Assembly: GCA_038503075.1 (NCBI GenBank)
Contig: JBCAML010000012.1
Coordinates: 682,001 to 746,000, forward strand
From: Gyromitra esculenta
Lineage: Eukaryota; Ascomycota; Pezizomycetes; Pezizales; Discinaceae
Reading direction: 5' to 3'
Length of the DNA: 64,000 nt
Both the position numbers and the translations under genes were made by a program. Under the pieces are notes generated by a model, which saw only the letters and a list, made by a program, of their open reading frames with translations, did no database searches and had not been told where the DNA came from. Position 1 is the first letter of the stretch; each line of letters starts with the position of its first letter. This document shows positions 24,239-35,198 of this stretch, in pieces.

Positions 24239-26074
24239 CATAGCTAGATCTTTATCTAGATAAGATTAACAACATATGATTTTTGATTATATGTGCAGCA
24301 ACCTGCATGCAGAAAAGTTAAAAATGTACTGAAACACTGCACAGTGGCACCGACGGTGCCATAAATTAATAGCGGGTGTATGGAAAAAGATACACGTGTT
24401 TGAATCTCGATTTCTTGGTGCTGTTTACAATTAGCTGTGGTACATGTTTGGAAGCGGGAAGCTCTTTTGATGTGACATAAATATCTATCCTTGTTTCTGT
24501 AATGGGAGAGAGCGATTTCGACAATTAACGGCGATGATCACTGAACTTCAATTGTCTATCAGTTGCTGGGGAGCGGCGGCACACGCATACTCTGTGTCCT
24601 GGTACATGCCAGTACACACATGCACACATACCTACATATGCGCTGGTAGGGGGCATTTGTGAAGCAGACTAGAGACAAAGAAATGTCGTTAGCGGAGATT
24701 AGGTCCCTGTTGCTGTGGTCGTTGACGGTTGAGGATGTTGTCACCGAAGTTCCAATTGTATGCCGTGCCGGTCCCCGCGGATAGATCCTCACTGTTTTTC
24801 CGCTAGCCATGACGTTTCCGGGGCGCCAAGCCCGTCCCGAGACACAAAAGGCTAATGCACAGGCAACGCAGCTTCTTTCTTTTTGCGGAAAAATTGAAGC
24901 CCACATCGGTTCATTTAGGGGACATCAGTGATGAATGGACACAGGATAACATGACACCTAATAGGGATAGTCGTTTGCTTGCTTTCTTGCTGGTTTGATG
25001 AACACACTTTCATTAGCATTTTTTAAAACTCGACGCGCCCAGCAGTGGCGAAGGTAAAACAGGTGGATTAGAAGGTGAGAAAGTGCGGGGAAAGGTAAAT
25101 GTGGGGTCTAACAGACGATAGTGCAGCACTAGTGCCAGATACAACGTACGTACAGGTACACATATGCACACTGGAGTAGCAGCCTTTATCTCCATAACAC
25201 TACTCTACACAGACACCGACTCTTACGATATCGGATCTCCTTTTTGGAGTTTATGCTATGTAAAATACGCCAACTGCATTGATTACCCAAATACTGAACA
25301 CATACATGTAGCTATCGCTTGAACCCTCCATTATCTAATTGTAGATATGTTCTCTTGGTTTCGGCATTTGAAAGATGGATCAGAGATATCGTGGTGGATG
25401 CCACACACACACACACACACACCCATAGCTGTTCGCAACTAAAATGCTAGCCTCGAATTCTTGGAGGTAGGGTTTCGTGATTAATTGGTCGACATTCTCT
25501 CTCTTGGTACAAGAAAACTAACGATCGTCCTGCCCACCATCACCGACATGCCCTCCGCCCCACCATAATCGGGGTCTGCATCCTCACGGAGAGAAGTCCT
25601 GGTGGTTAGCTAGTTGTCAATAGAGTTCAAGGTGGTGTCGTAAGGTGTCGTATCATACGTGCTAATCTCCCCGCCGATTGATACGGGGTGTGAGAGGATA
25701 CAAAACCCCCTTCCGTCCCCCTGATCCCCCCTCTTCGCCAGTCATTCGATTCTCTGTTCTGCCGAATCTCGAGGTTTCTGCACGCTCAACGTGCCTACGT
25801 ACATACATACCAACTGAGCACCTTGCTTACAGAAGCATTGATAGTGAAAGCCAATCATACCATTCTCGTTCGAGAGTGCAGCGAGCCGATCCCGATTTGA
25901 TTTAATTACTTTTTCCCATCTCTGGGCTTTCAATTCGTTTGGGGATCAACCTCTATAAATCAGTCCCGCTGCGCCTGCCTGGTTTTGAGGAAAACGTCAG
26001 AGGCATCACTTCATCATTTTCTGTTCTAAATTAAAAATTAAACTATCGTTTTCCCGTCTTCACATTACAGCATA

Positions 26075-26754
26075 ATGTCTTCATCTTTCACCAACGACCA
26101 GTCCAATGACCAATTCCCAGCGTCCCACCAACGGCGTTCCTCGTTGTCTCGAGGACTGACTGACTTCTTTTCGGGGAACCGTAGTGCTACAGGAGCCTAT
26201 CCGGGCCCCATCACGTCAGCTGCGCAACAGGCGAATAATCGCCGCCGTATGAGCATGTCAAATGTCACGGGTACGTCGCCTCCACGGCTGCAAACGAACA
26301 TGCCATTGAGGAGGGGCTCCATCGCATCCGTTTCCTCGGCTGCATCATCCGCTGCGTTTGACGAGAATGCTGTCGAGGACGAAGAAAGCCCGAATGCTGC
26401 AAATCAACCATTTGCTAGACGGTTGAGTTTTGGTGCAAGGGCTCTGAGAGACATCAAGATCCCTGCGGGGAGGATTCCGGCAAGCGCAGGAACGGCATCC
26501 CCAACGGTCTCTAGAGGTTCGTTTCTTTAGATATTTATGTTTTCTTGCCGAGAATAATAGTAACATATATTCAATCAGGGTTCTGGCAAGACAACGGTAG
26601 GTCGAACCCACAAGGTCAGGGTGAGGAGCCTCTCCAACAGCGCCGTCAATCAATCGCAGCCATGCCTCAGCCGGTAAATCGCATGCCACCGAGGAGCATG
26701 ACCGTGGATCCTATGCAAGAAAGAATGCTCAAGGGCGACTTCTATTTTGATTAA
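26075..26754 (+). CDS. Serine/arginine-rich fungal protein of unknown function
   Basis: Two exons: 26075..26516 and 26579..26754, 205 aa. The N-terminus is Ser/Gln/Asn-rich (RRSSLSRGLTDFFSG), followed by RRRMSMSN, LRRGSIASVSSAASSAAFDE, FARRLSFGARALRDI and, in exon 2, GFWQDNGRSN, LQQRRQSIAAM and a conserved-looking end (MQERMLKGDFYFD). The repeated RRxS motifs look like PKA/AGC-kinase sites. No membrane segment or enzyme motif. I recognise the pattern as a conserved fungal hypothetical family but cannot name a function. Confidence 0.75.
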
Positions 26755-28431
26755 GATCGAGATCTTTTTTTAAATCGGATTCGGATTTTTTGGATGTTGA
26801 TCTGACTCGGAGAAACCGTTACGGTCATTTTCAAAATTCGTACACCGTATGAGAACAGTTGTTTTAAAAAAAAAAAAACTCCAACGAAAAATTACGGTTT
26901 CCTTACACCAAAAACAACCTTGATGATGTACGAATAGTCGAATACCCGGGCGGTGGAGTCTACGGTGCCACCATGACACGATATGTAACAATAGCAGTTC
27001 TGGAATTTTTGAAAGGAAGCGTAGGATGGGACAGTTGCTTATTATTCTTAGGTCCGAGCATAATAACTGGTAGCTGGCACAATTTTGTAGTTATATTTCT
27101 TACAAAAATTATGAAGTTTCGTGGTGTGGTGTGAGGGGGATGTCAAGACACTCGTTTTCATTGGAGTTATGTTTATGATTATGGCTTCGCCAATTGCTTC
27201 GCGCTTTGTATCTTTTCTACTGCTATCTGTATTTATTTCTCAGAGTCAAAAATCGATAGGTAAATTCGAAGCTGCCCTTGAGAATTACACCTGACGGAAT
27301 CCATAGGAGGAGAAACACCGATGAAATTCCGATGAACGGGTCCAGAAAAAAATTGTAACACCAGCGGCAGAACGAAAACAGGATTTCTCTTCAGAAGAAG
27401 CAACTTGTCTATCATAAGCGGCTCGAATAATCACAGAGTGTTTCGCTGGTGGTAGTAGTGGAGGAGGTGGTTGGTGGGTTGGTGGTGGTGTAAATGGGTT
27501 GCGGTCGACCACGTGCCTGGCCATACAGTTGAGCTCGAGCCCTTCTTCCAGAAACCCACAAAGAAAGAAGTCTAGCCATGGCGGACGGCACCAAACGCAG
27601 TTGGGGAACCCAGAGCCACGTGTGGGGGATTTCGGGAGCCCATCGCATAGGAGCTGTCTCGCTTGGGTTTTCTGTGTTGACAGAAAATCATGCAAGATCT
27701 CAAATACTCTCACATACCAAGCAATGTAGGTAGCAAAGCCTACTCAAAGGCAGGAGCTTCGACAAATCGAATGCAGGGACAGAAATGCAGGAGTGTGAAT
27801 GGAGGTGTTGTTTTTTCTTCCTTTATCCAAGGAGATGATGCTCATGGTTTCGGGATTGGCTAAGATCCCAAAAATGACGTCTGAGAGACGCATGATGGTG
27901 GAAACGAGAAACAGAGCGATAAAGGATTTAAGATAGGAACTGGGATCAAGAGGGGAGGGCGAGCAATTCCCTGATGGTATATTCTTTTATTTATTTTTCG
28001 GGAGGGTTGGAAGCAACAGAACATATTCATGAGTGGAGGGGCAAAGCAGCACCACGATGTTCGTGGAAGGCAGCTAACAGTGCTGCCGCTGCTTGGTCTG
28101 CCGAGCCACACATCAGCATAGGACCACGACGACTCGCTCGGTCTCTCTCTGACCACCGCCCGCCTTTCTTTCCCTTTCCATCCACACTGAGTTGGCTGCC
28201 TCCGCCTCCTTTCTTGCTCCGAATTCCCGTCACCTCTTTTCCTTGCCTACGACAACACTTCCCCCACTACGACAACAACAATCCACCTCTTCTTCTACTT
28301 TCCCCCATCAACTCCTCCATCATTCATCATCATCGCTATCGTTTTTCTACTTCCTACACTCCTCGCCTTACCAATACCTCCTGAAATCCAAGTCTCCAAA
28401 CGTCTTCAAATCTATTTCTCAGTTTAACATC
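26755..28431. other. Intergenic, promoter and leader of the 14-3-3 gene
   Basis: No gene supported. An A12 tract lies at about 26866. From about 28160 to 28430 the + strand is strongly pyrimidine-rich (CTTCCTCC-type), fitting the leader of a highly expressed gene. A 142-codon minus frame at 27285-27713 lacks any recognisable domain. Confidence 0.5.
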
Positions 28432-29863
28432 ATGACTACTGAGGTGAGTTGCGGTCGTTGTTGTGCTTCACTTTACCCTTGCATCATGACCCCTCATACT
28501 CAACCCCTCCTTTCAATCTTTGATCATCAAAGGTCCACCAAAACTTTGCTAACGTTTGTTTTTCTCTCTGTTTTCTCATAGCGTGAGAGGTAATTTGTTC
28601 CAATGATATCTACCGTCTCCCTAAAATTTTTACTAAACTTCTTTGCAGCAAGACTTTCCTCGCCAGACTGTGCGAGCAGGCTGAACGTTATGACGGTTTG
28701 TTATTACCATCCAAAGATATCGATGGGGATTATCCTACTAACTACTTCTCTTCATGATTTTTAGAAATGGTTACCTATATGAAGGTATGTCTTTCTAACC
28801 CCGCTTTCACTACCGACCGGTGACGGTTGGTATTTAAAAGGGATACTTGCTGATCCATTATATAGGAGGTTGCCAAGGTACGAAAATCCCCTGATCAACC
28901 GAGCATTTTCATCAGCATGCTGGATTACGTTTATAATTGCTGCCATCGGTACCCCTTTTTACATAGAACAACAACTAATATATTGCCTTTGGAATTATAG
29001 CTTGGTGGTGAACTTACCGTTGATGAACGTAATCTCTTGTCTGTTGCATACAAGAACGTTGTCGGTACCCGACGTGCGTCTTGGAGAATTATCTCAAGCA
29101 TCGAGCAGAAGGAGGAGACAAAAGGGTCCGACAAGCACGTTGGAAAGATTCGTGAATATCGCCAGAAGATTGAGACAGAGCTAGAACAAGTTTGCGGCGA
29201 TGTCTTGAATGTCCTTGACGAGTCCCTAATTCCCAAAGCGGAGTCTGGTGAGTCTAAAGTGTTTTACCACAAAATGTAAGTCTCCTTTTATCTACTAGCA
29301 AGTTCCCCTCTTTTATTTCTTGGCGGCAAGTTAATTATTTTTTCTCAATATGATATAGGAAGGGTGATTACCACCGTTATCTCGCCGAGTTCGCTTCTGG
29401 AGATAAGCGAAAGGAAGCTGCCACTGCTGCCCATGAGGCGTACAAGGTAACCAAATACCCCACTTCAGATTGTGGCTGAGCCCCAACATTTTCTTGGGCA
29501 CGTGCTCACCCGCGTATTTAGAACGCCACCGATGTCGCTCAGACCGAGCTCACCCCCACTCATCCCATCCGTCTCGGTCTCGCCCTGAACTTCTCCGTTT
29601 TCTATTACGAGATCCTGAACTCACCCGACCGCGCTTGTCACCTTGCCAAGCAAGCGTTTGATGACGCTATTGCAGAACTCGACTCGTTGAGCGAGGAGAG
29701 CTATCGGGATTCCACCCTCATCATGCAGCTTCTCCGTGACAATCTTACTCTGTGGACCTCGAGCGAATCAGGCGATGCCGATGAGACCGCACCACAGAAG
29801 GAAGAGTCAAAGCCCACAGAGTCTAAAACCGAAGAGACTGCTGCTACTGAGGAATCCAAATAG
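28432..29863 (+). CDS. BMH1: 14-3-3 protein (Bmh family)
   Basis: Eight exons: 28432..28443, 28582..28589, 28649..28695, 28765..28784, 28866..28877, 29001..29275, 29359..29446, 29522..29863; 267 aa. The assembled N-terminus is [20 protein letters not shown], the canonical 14-3-3 start. Next come [40 protein letters not shown] (family signature), [12 protein letters not shown] and the second signature region [20 protein letters not shown] with [11 protein letters not shown]. 14-3-3 dimers bind phosphoserine/threonine proteins in signalling. The C-terminal tail is acidic and rich in Glu, Ser and Thr. Exons 1-5 are extremely short (12, 8, 47, 20 and 12 nt), each required by phase and by the invariant protein sequence. 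Confidence 0.96.
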
Positions 29864-31546
29864 ATGTTGCCAACTTAGGTTGAACTTCTGTTATGGTAAT
29901 GTGGGGGCGTTATTAGAGCAATAAATATGGAAAGGATTGAGTGGGTTTGTATTTCTTTTCCAACAAAGGTTCTATAATGGTCTTCTGAAACCATGGGGGA
30001 AGCAAAGTCAAGCGAGGGATTGATAGTTGGTGGTTGTCTCGCGGTTTGAAGCATATAAACAGATCTGGAAAAAAGATGTTAGCTGTTTTCGGTGGGAAAA
30101 TCTTGTTTCTTGTTTTTTTTGCCGGGGACCAGAGAGAAATCTAAAGCCAAGGTCCCGTTCGATCAAGCTTCTTTTTTCCAAGTGTCCGTTTTTCTTTTGT
30201 GCTTATTTCCTATTAGCGAAATTTTATTGCTTTTTTCCTTTTTCGTCCCTTGTTAGTCTACTACCTACCCCCAAGTATCCCATTCCCCAAATGCCTCATT
30301 CGTCTATTTAGTATCCCTTTATTAGCAACCCTCTTCCCCTGTTTGCCGTTTCTCCCAACACTTCGCCCTGCTTGTACTTGCACAATATCTATTACCATTT
30401 TCAATCTTGCGCGCGTGCTCTTGTAGAGAGAAAATAATTTTTTCCTTTTGTTTTCATGGAAGGCTTTCTTCGTTTAGATAGCTATTATTCGTTTCTCCGT
30501 GATGGACGGAAACAAGGAAAAATTTTGGTAGCTTGAAGATTCTATGATTGGTGATTAGATTACAGAAGAGATTGCTAGAATTTTCTTTTTGATCCGACCT
30601 GACCATGCATCACACAAATTCTTACAGCCCTACTCCATTCCCATTGCTCCTCGGGTTCATATCGCCTTTTAGTGCTCTCCAATACAGTTCCCCGCTTCTT
30701 CGGCGCATCTGCCCGCACCGTGTCATAAAACCCAAAGCTTGGGCGCAAGATGGCAAACCGTTATCGTGAATGTTTTAGATGATTTGCGTAAATAGATAGC
30801 TGGGTGTACTAGGGGTAGGGGTGTGAAGATAGAATAGGTCTCACATTATTTCTATAGCGACTTCACAGAACGAAAAACCCTGGCGTCCCATGTCCACACC
30901 CCTGCCCCTAGTATAAATAAATACAATGAGAGATCGCTGTGTACTGTTGGGTGAGAGGGGTAACTCCTACTTAGTCATCACATTGCCCAGCAGATGCATT
31001 CCTACCAGATTAGATAAACAGAAATAGTTACCCAGTGAGAGTTTTTATAGATGGCAACTACATGTAACTATTGCCATGGAGTCTCTGACAAGTGTCCATT
31101 TTACCACTACGATCCTACACCATGGGTTACATGTATTTCAGACATTTCTATGAGATACTTTTCCATGCTAGCATATCAACAAGGCTTTGTATACGCTTCT
31201 TTCTGTAGTACTGAGTGTCGAAATAATCCATGTGGATAGTTGAGCCTAATGGGATAGAACCGTTCCTACGAGTGTGCCTAATGAGAGAGTCAACAACCCA
31301 CACTCGAAAATTCACAGAATATCACTCGCACACATTCACCATCTCAAATGGCGATAAAATTATTCTATCAAGTTAATCATAAACATTAACCCCAAAACTA
31401 TTAAATCTCCATCAATCTCCAGCCCCTCTCCAATAGAGGCCTTGACTAAAATCATAAGATTAGACATAAAACGTTTCCCCAGGAAGAAGAAAAAATAGTC
31501 CACCCTCTCCGTATCCCCGTAACCCCCCCCCCCCCTTCGAATACCC
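29864..31546. other. Convergent intergenic region between the 14-3-3 and MFS genes
   Basis: 1.7 kb. T-rich 3' flank of the 14-3-3 gene, TACATGTA at 31059 and 31128, and a long C homopolymer at about 31523-31535 just past the MFS stop. Short frames such as 31051-31239 have no support. Confidence 0.5.
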
Positions 31547-34063
31547 TTAATCCAAATGCAAAATTTCCAAAATATCGTACTTGTGCATCAAGGCCCTATT
31601 TCGTTTACCGAAGATGTCTGTATTCGTTTTGGTTAGCATTGACCACCATCACCACTGCCGCCGTAACTCCCGAGGCGGAGCATGGGGACATACACATAGG
31701 AATAGTAAGCACACAAACCGCCACCTGCACGGTCCCAATAATCCAGAAAGTCTTCCATACACCCAAGGCGAAAATCCAGTTAAACGCGCCAGTCGTAAGC
31801 GCATATGAAAGGAAGTTCTTAAACCTATTCTCACCATTAAACTTTGCCACATCAACAAAATTACACCCACGTAAAAACTCACAATAAGAAAGTTGTAAAC
31901 GCCTCCACCGCAATCCCTCTATGGGCATCAACGATATAAAGGGAAGATGCAACAGCACCAATAATCATCCCCATAACCCTATCAACAAATCAGCAACTCT
32001 CCCTTCTTCCTTTCCAGCTTACAAAAACAGAGGCGTAACTCACTCCATCCCAAAGAAGAAATCCGGCAGTGCCCAGCCATACTTGTGCGTATTCGCGCTC
32101 GTCCACCCAAACATATACACCCCCACAATACCCGTGAGCGCCTGTGGTATCACTAGGAACAACCTAAACTCAGGCTCAAACACGCCATTATTCTTGCGTG
32201 TTAGGTAGCGCACGCTCCAATCGGCGATAGGGCCGATTAGTAGGAACCCGAGTGTGGCGCCAAGGAAGGCACCGGTGTACATATACCCGACTTCGACCTC
32301 ACTGAAGTGGGTGGGGTAGCCCATGAACTGTTGAGTTGTAAGTAAGGCAGTAATCGAGTGAGGTTGTATGAAGAGATATCTACTTACGATGAATGCCAGT
32401 ACAACACCGATCATGACGCTCCATCCGATTAATGCACCCTGCGTTAACATCCCCCAAAACACGGCTGGGTGGAAGACTAGTATGATTGGTCTGAGGACTA
32501 ACTTCCAGAGACTATCGTCTGTTTTACGGCCGTTGAAGAGCGCCATCCTCTTAACCCATCCATCGCGCTGCGCCGGTACCGCACTTTGTTCCTGGTCACG
32601 GCCGGTGGACTTTTCCTTGTGCGCAGCAGCCTGTACAAGGTCGATCGGGAAATCCGGATTAGCCGGCTGCTCAGGAGTACTAGACTTCGATAGAATCTGC
32701 GACGTCGAAGAAGTCGCCAGATCCGTATTATAGCGGGGCGAACGTCTGAACGCAGTTTCAGGAACAAAGACGACGACGAGCGGTAACATAGCCCCCGCGA
32801 AGATTGCAACAAAGTAGAAGCTCCACCTCCACCCTATTGCGCTCGTCATTTTGCCTACTACCACGGGCGTCATGAATGCGCCTCCGAATAGTGCAAAGTT
32901 CGTGAACGCCATGCGTTTACCGCGCTGGTGCACGCAGTAGAGGTCGCCGACGGTTGCGTTTACTAGTGCTTCGAAGGGGCATACTGCTACGCCCTGGATG
33001 ATCCGTGCCCATAGTAAGCTCTTGTACCCCTTTGATGCACCTGCCCAGATGGAGGATATCATTAGGAGGGCTGTGGCCAGGACGTAAAGGTGTCGTTTGC
33101 CCCATACGCGCGCCGTGGCCACGAGGATGATGCCGGCGGCGCCAACGCCACAGAGGTGGTAGCCTGTTAGGACAGCGATGTCGGTGAGGGAGCGATTGAG
33201 GTCGGTGGAGAGGACGATTGTGTTTGAGGCGAGAATGGAGGAGAGACTGGGCGGGTGTTAGAATGGAGGGGCTGCATGGAGGAGACATATAATGGAGGGG
33301 GGAGGGGGATAAGTACCAGGTAGCTAGGATCTGAGGATTGATATTGTTAGCTGTCGTCTGGCTATCGCGGGCTGGGGGATAACTCACAGAAGCAAGGCAT
33401 AGAACAGCCATGATACAATCACGCTGCCATAACGGCCAATTCTAATTCCTAGTATCAGCATTCCGTCCCATCGCAGCTTCCAGCAATCGACCCTCCATTC
33501 CCACGTACCAGCGGATCGTTCGGGTCATCGCTCGGCTGTGGGATCAACACAATCGGCGTCGTCCCACTGGTATCGTACTTCAGGTTCGGATTCAAGTTCA
33601 GGTCAGACTCGCTGCCGTATGTTTCAGAGTTGTTTTCCGTGAGATCGAGCGGGTCTTTAGACCCCGCTCCCATGAACGATGTTCCTGTGGCACAAGGAAT
33701 GCTGAGTTAGCAGAGCGCCCCAATAACGGATCGCCACAGAGGCTGGAAATCAGAACTTACCTGGAACATGACCGCCCGCGCTGGGCTCAAGGATCCAGAG
33801 TCCCATATCTCTTTCAAATTCTCTCGCGTAGTGGTGGGGGAGAGGTGCTGTGGGACTGTGGAAGTAGATATAGTCGCGCCAGGGTAGGTATCCGTACGCG
33901 CGTGGGGCGAGTGCGAAGGGTTCTTTATGGACTATTCAGCAGGGCTGTCCGTCCCATGGAATGTGAATATATCATGGAGAGAGCCGCTTTTGTGTCACAG
34001 TCCGGCTTCTCTGATTCCGGCCATGAAAAGGAAGGAGAGACTCTTACGGGGGCTGAGAGACAT
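31547..34063 (-). CDS. Major facilitator superfamily transporter
   Basis: Ten exons in transcript order 34048..34063, 33761..33931, 33509..33684, 33388..33441, 33317..33330, 32388..33246, 32044..32327, 31883..31978, 31694..31824, 31547..31617; 623 aa. The start MSLSP comes from a 16-nt first exon spliced to HKEPFALAPRAYGYLPWRDY and then LWILEPSAGGHVPGTSFMGA, a long N-terminal extension typical of one fungal MFS subfamily. Helices run from MAVLCLASILATCLSSILAS onward, with VWGKRHLYVLATAL, GAFMTPVVVGKMTSAIGWRW and VPETAFRR, then a charged central loop (about 270-330) and the second six-helix half, ending IPMYIFGKRNRALMHKYD. Substrate unknown; proton-coupled export or uptake is inferred from family. 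All junctions agree in phase; the 14-nt exon 5 and the last exon are needed to keep helix 1 and the conserved end. Confidence 0.88.
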
Positions 34064-34513
34064 CTCCAACCACCATCGCGGCACCGCAGAAACGCCCAAT
34101 AACCCCCCAATTAACAAGTGAATGAATATATCTCTGATCCCCCAATCAGTGGCTGAATAAAGGATTGTTGCCCGGCATTTACCGTCCTCGGCGATACATG
34201 GAATCCTGAGAAGCCCGCATACAGTTACGGGCTTTGCCGTCGAATGCAGGTGCCAGCACTTGGATAATCGTCTGCTGCTTGCTTTGTTTTTTTGTGCGGA
34301 TCACTTGTCTGCTACACCAAGAGCCAGACAACTGAGCACAGGGAGCGCCATTACTGCTACCGGATAATCCCCCAAAGGTCTCACACTCTGTGTCGCCTTG
34401 GAATCGAGGTGGTGAGAACTTTAACAGTGCCAGGTAACTACAATTCTGAGAGCCAGCCTTGGTTCTTATCTTCCCCCACCATTATACAACGACAACTCCC
34501 TTCCCTAAGCAGG
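34064..34513. promoter_or_regulatory. Divergent promoter between the MFS gene and the lysine-rich gene
   Basis: 450 bases between head-to-head genes. No clear motif beyond a T-run near 34285. Confidence 0.4.
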
Positions 34514-35198
34514 ATGAGCCAGGCTGCCAGAACCATCGTCAAAACCTCTGATGTCGAGGGAGAGACGAGAGCCACGAAGAGAAGGGCGAGCCTGGAGGAT
34601 GCCGATGCCCGTGAGGAGCCCAGGAAGAAAGCTAAGATGGAACCGAAAGAGCCAGGCCTCTTTATGAAGGAAGTCAAGAAGGAGGCCAAGAAGGAAATGA
34701 AGAGGAGAGTAAAGAAGGTGCTGAAAAAGCGAATGAAGAAGGAAATGGAAAAAGTAAAGAAAGTGGCAAAAAAGGAAGCAAAAAAGGAAGCAAAAAAGGC
34801 AACGAAGAAAGTGAAGAAATTAACAAAAAGGTTGGCAAAATTGGAGAAATATATCCAGCACACAAGCAATACACTCGATCAAGAAGAACAGACAAAACAC
34901 GACACAGCAGCGAGCCATACTATCCTTCCAATCATAGTAGCAGCTATCTACAAAGACATATATAGCGCTGGAGCAGGACTCGGCGGAGTCCTCTGCGACC
35001 CCTCTCCAGAGAACCTCGAGCTCTATCTCCAGAAACACAAACAGTCAAGAATGATCGATGATGAGGATATGCAGATATTCTCGAATACAGTAAGTACTCC
35101 AAAACACCCCCTCCCGGTTAAGGATCAAAAGACTAAGTCGCCATCAGTTCTCAACTGTCGCCAGATCACACACCAGAGATAAGAGCGAAAAGAGATAA
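34514..35198 (+). CDS. Lysine-rich basic protein, probably nuclear, function unknown
   Basis: Two exons: 34514..35089 and 35148..35198; 208 aa. Start at MSQAARTIVKTSDVEGETRA; the frame is open further upstream but without a better ATG context. Residues about 30-120 are an extended Lys/Glu helix (KKEAKKEMKRRVKKVLKKRM), with RKKAKMEPK as a likely nuclear signal. The C-terminal third is not low complexity (HTILPIIVAAIYKDIYSAGA, then SPENLELYLQKHKQSRMIDD). The splice to exon 2 (FSTVARSHTRDKSEKR) uses GTAAGT and a clean AG. No family recognised. Confidence 0.6.

Larger units (their letters stand above)
21910..26074. other. 4.2-kb gene-free intergenic region
   Basis: I see no supportable coding gene on either strand. 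Contents: a T-rich 3' flank (about 21950-22400), TACATGTA at 22606, 23599 and 25303, a tandem pair of MITE-like elements (23761-24238), and a (CA)n microsatellite at 25402-25422. The last 150 bases (25920-26074) are probably the leader of the next gene, with a possible untranslated-exon acceptor at 26070. Confidence 0.5.

Noticed and set aside
21910..26074. Search for CRISPR-like arrays or phage-type defence genes in the gene-free regions
   Set aside because: No regularly spaced direct repeats and no bacterial-type operons; the DNA is clearly fungal.
27285..27713. 142-codon minus-strand frame
   Set aside because: Proline run from a simple repeat, no domain, overlaps several other frames.
31523..31535. 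C13 tract as a possible structural element
   Set aside because: A lone homopolymer with no paired G tract or repeat context nearby; may also be affected by sequencing error.
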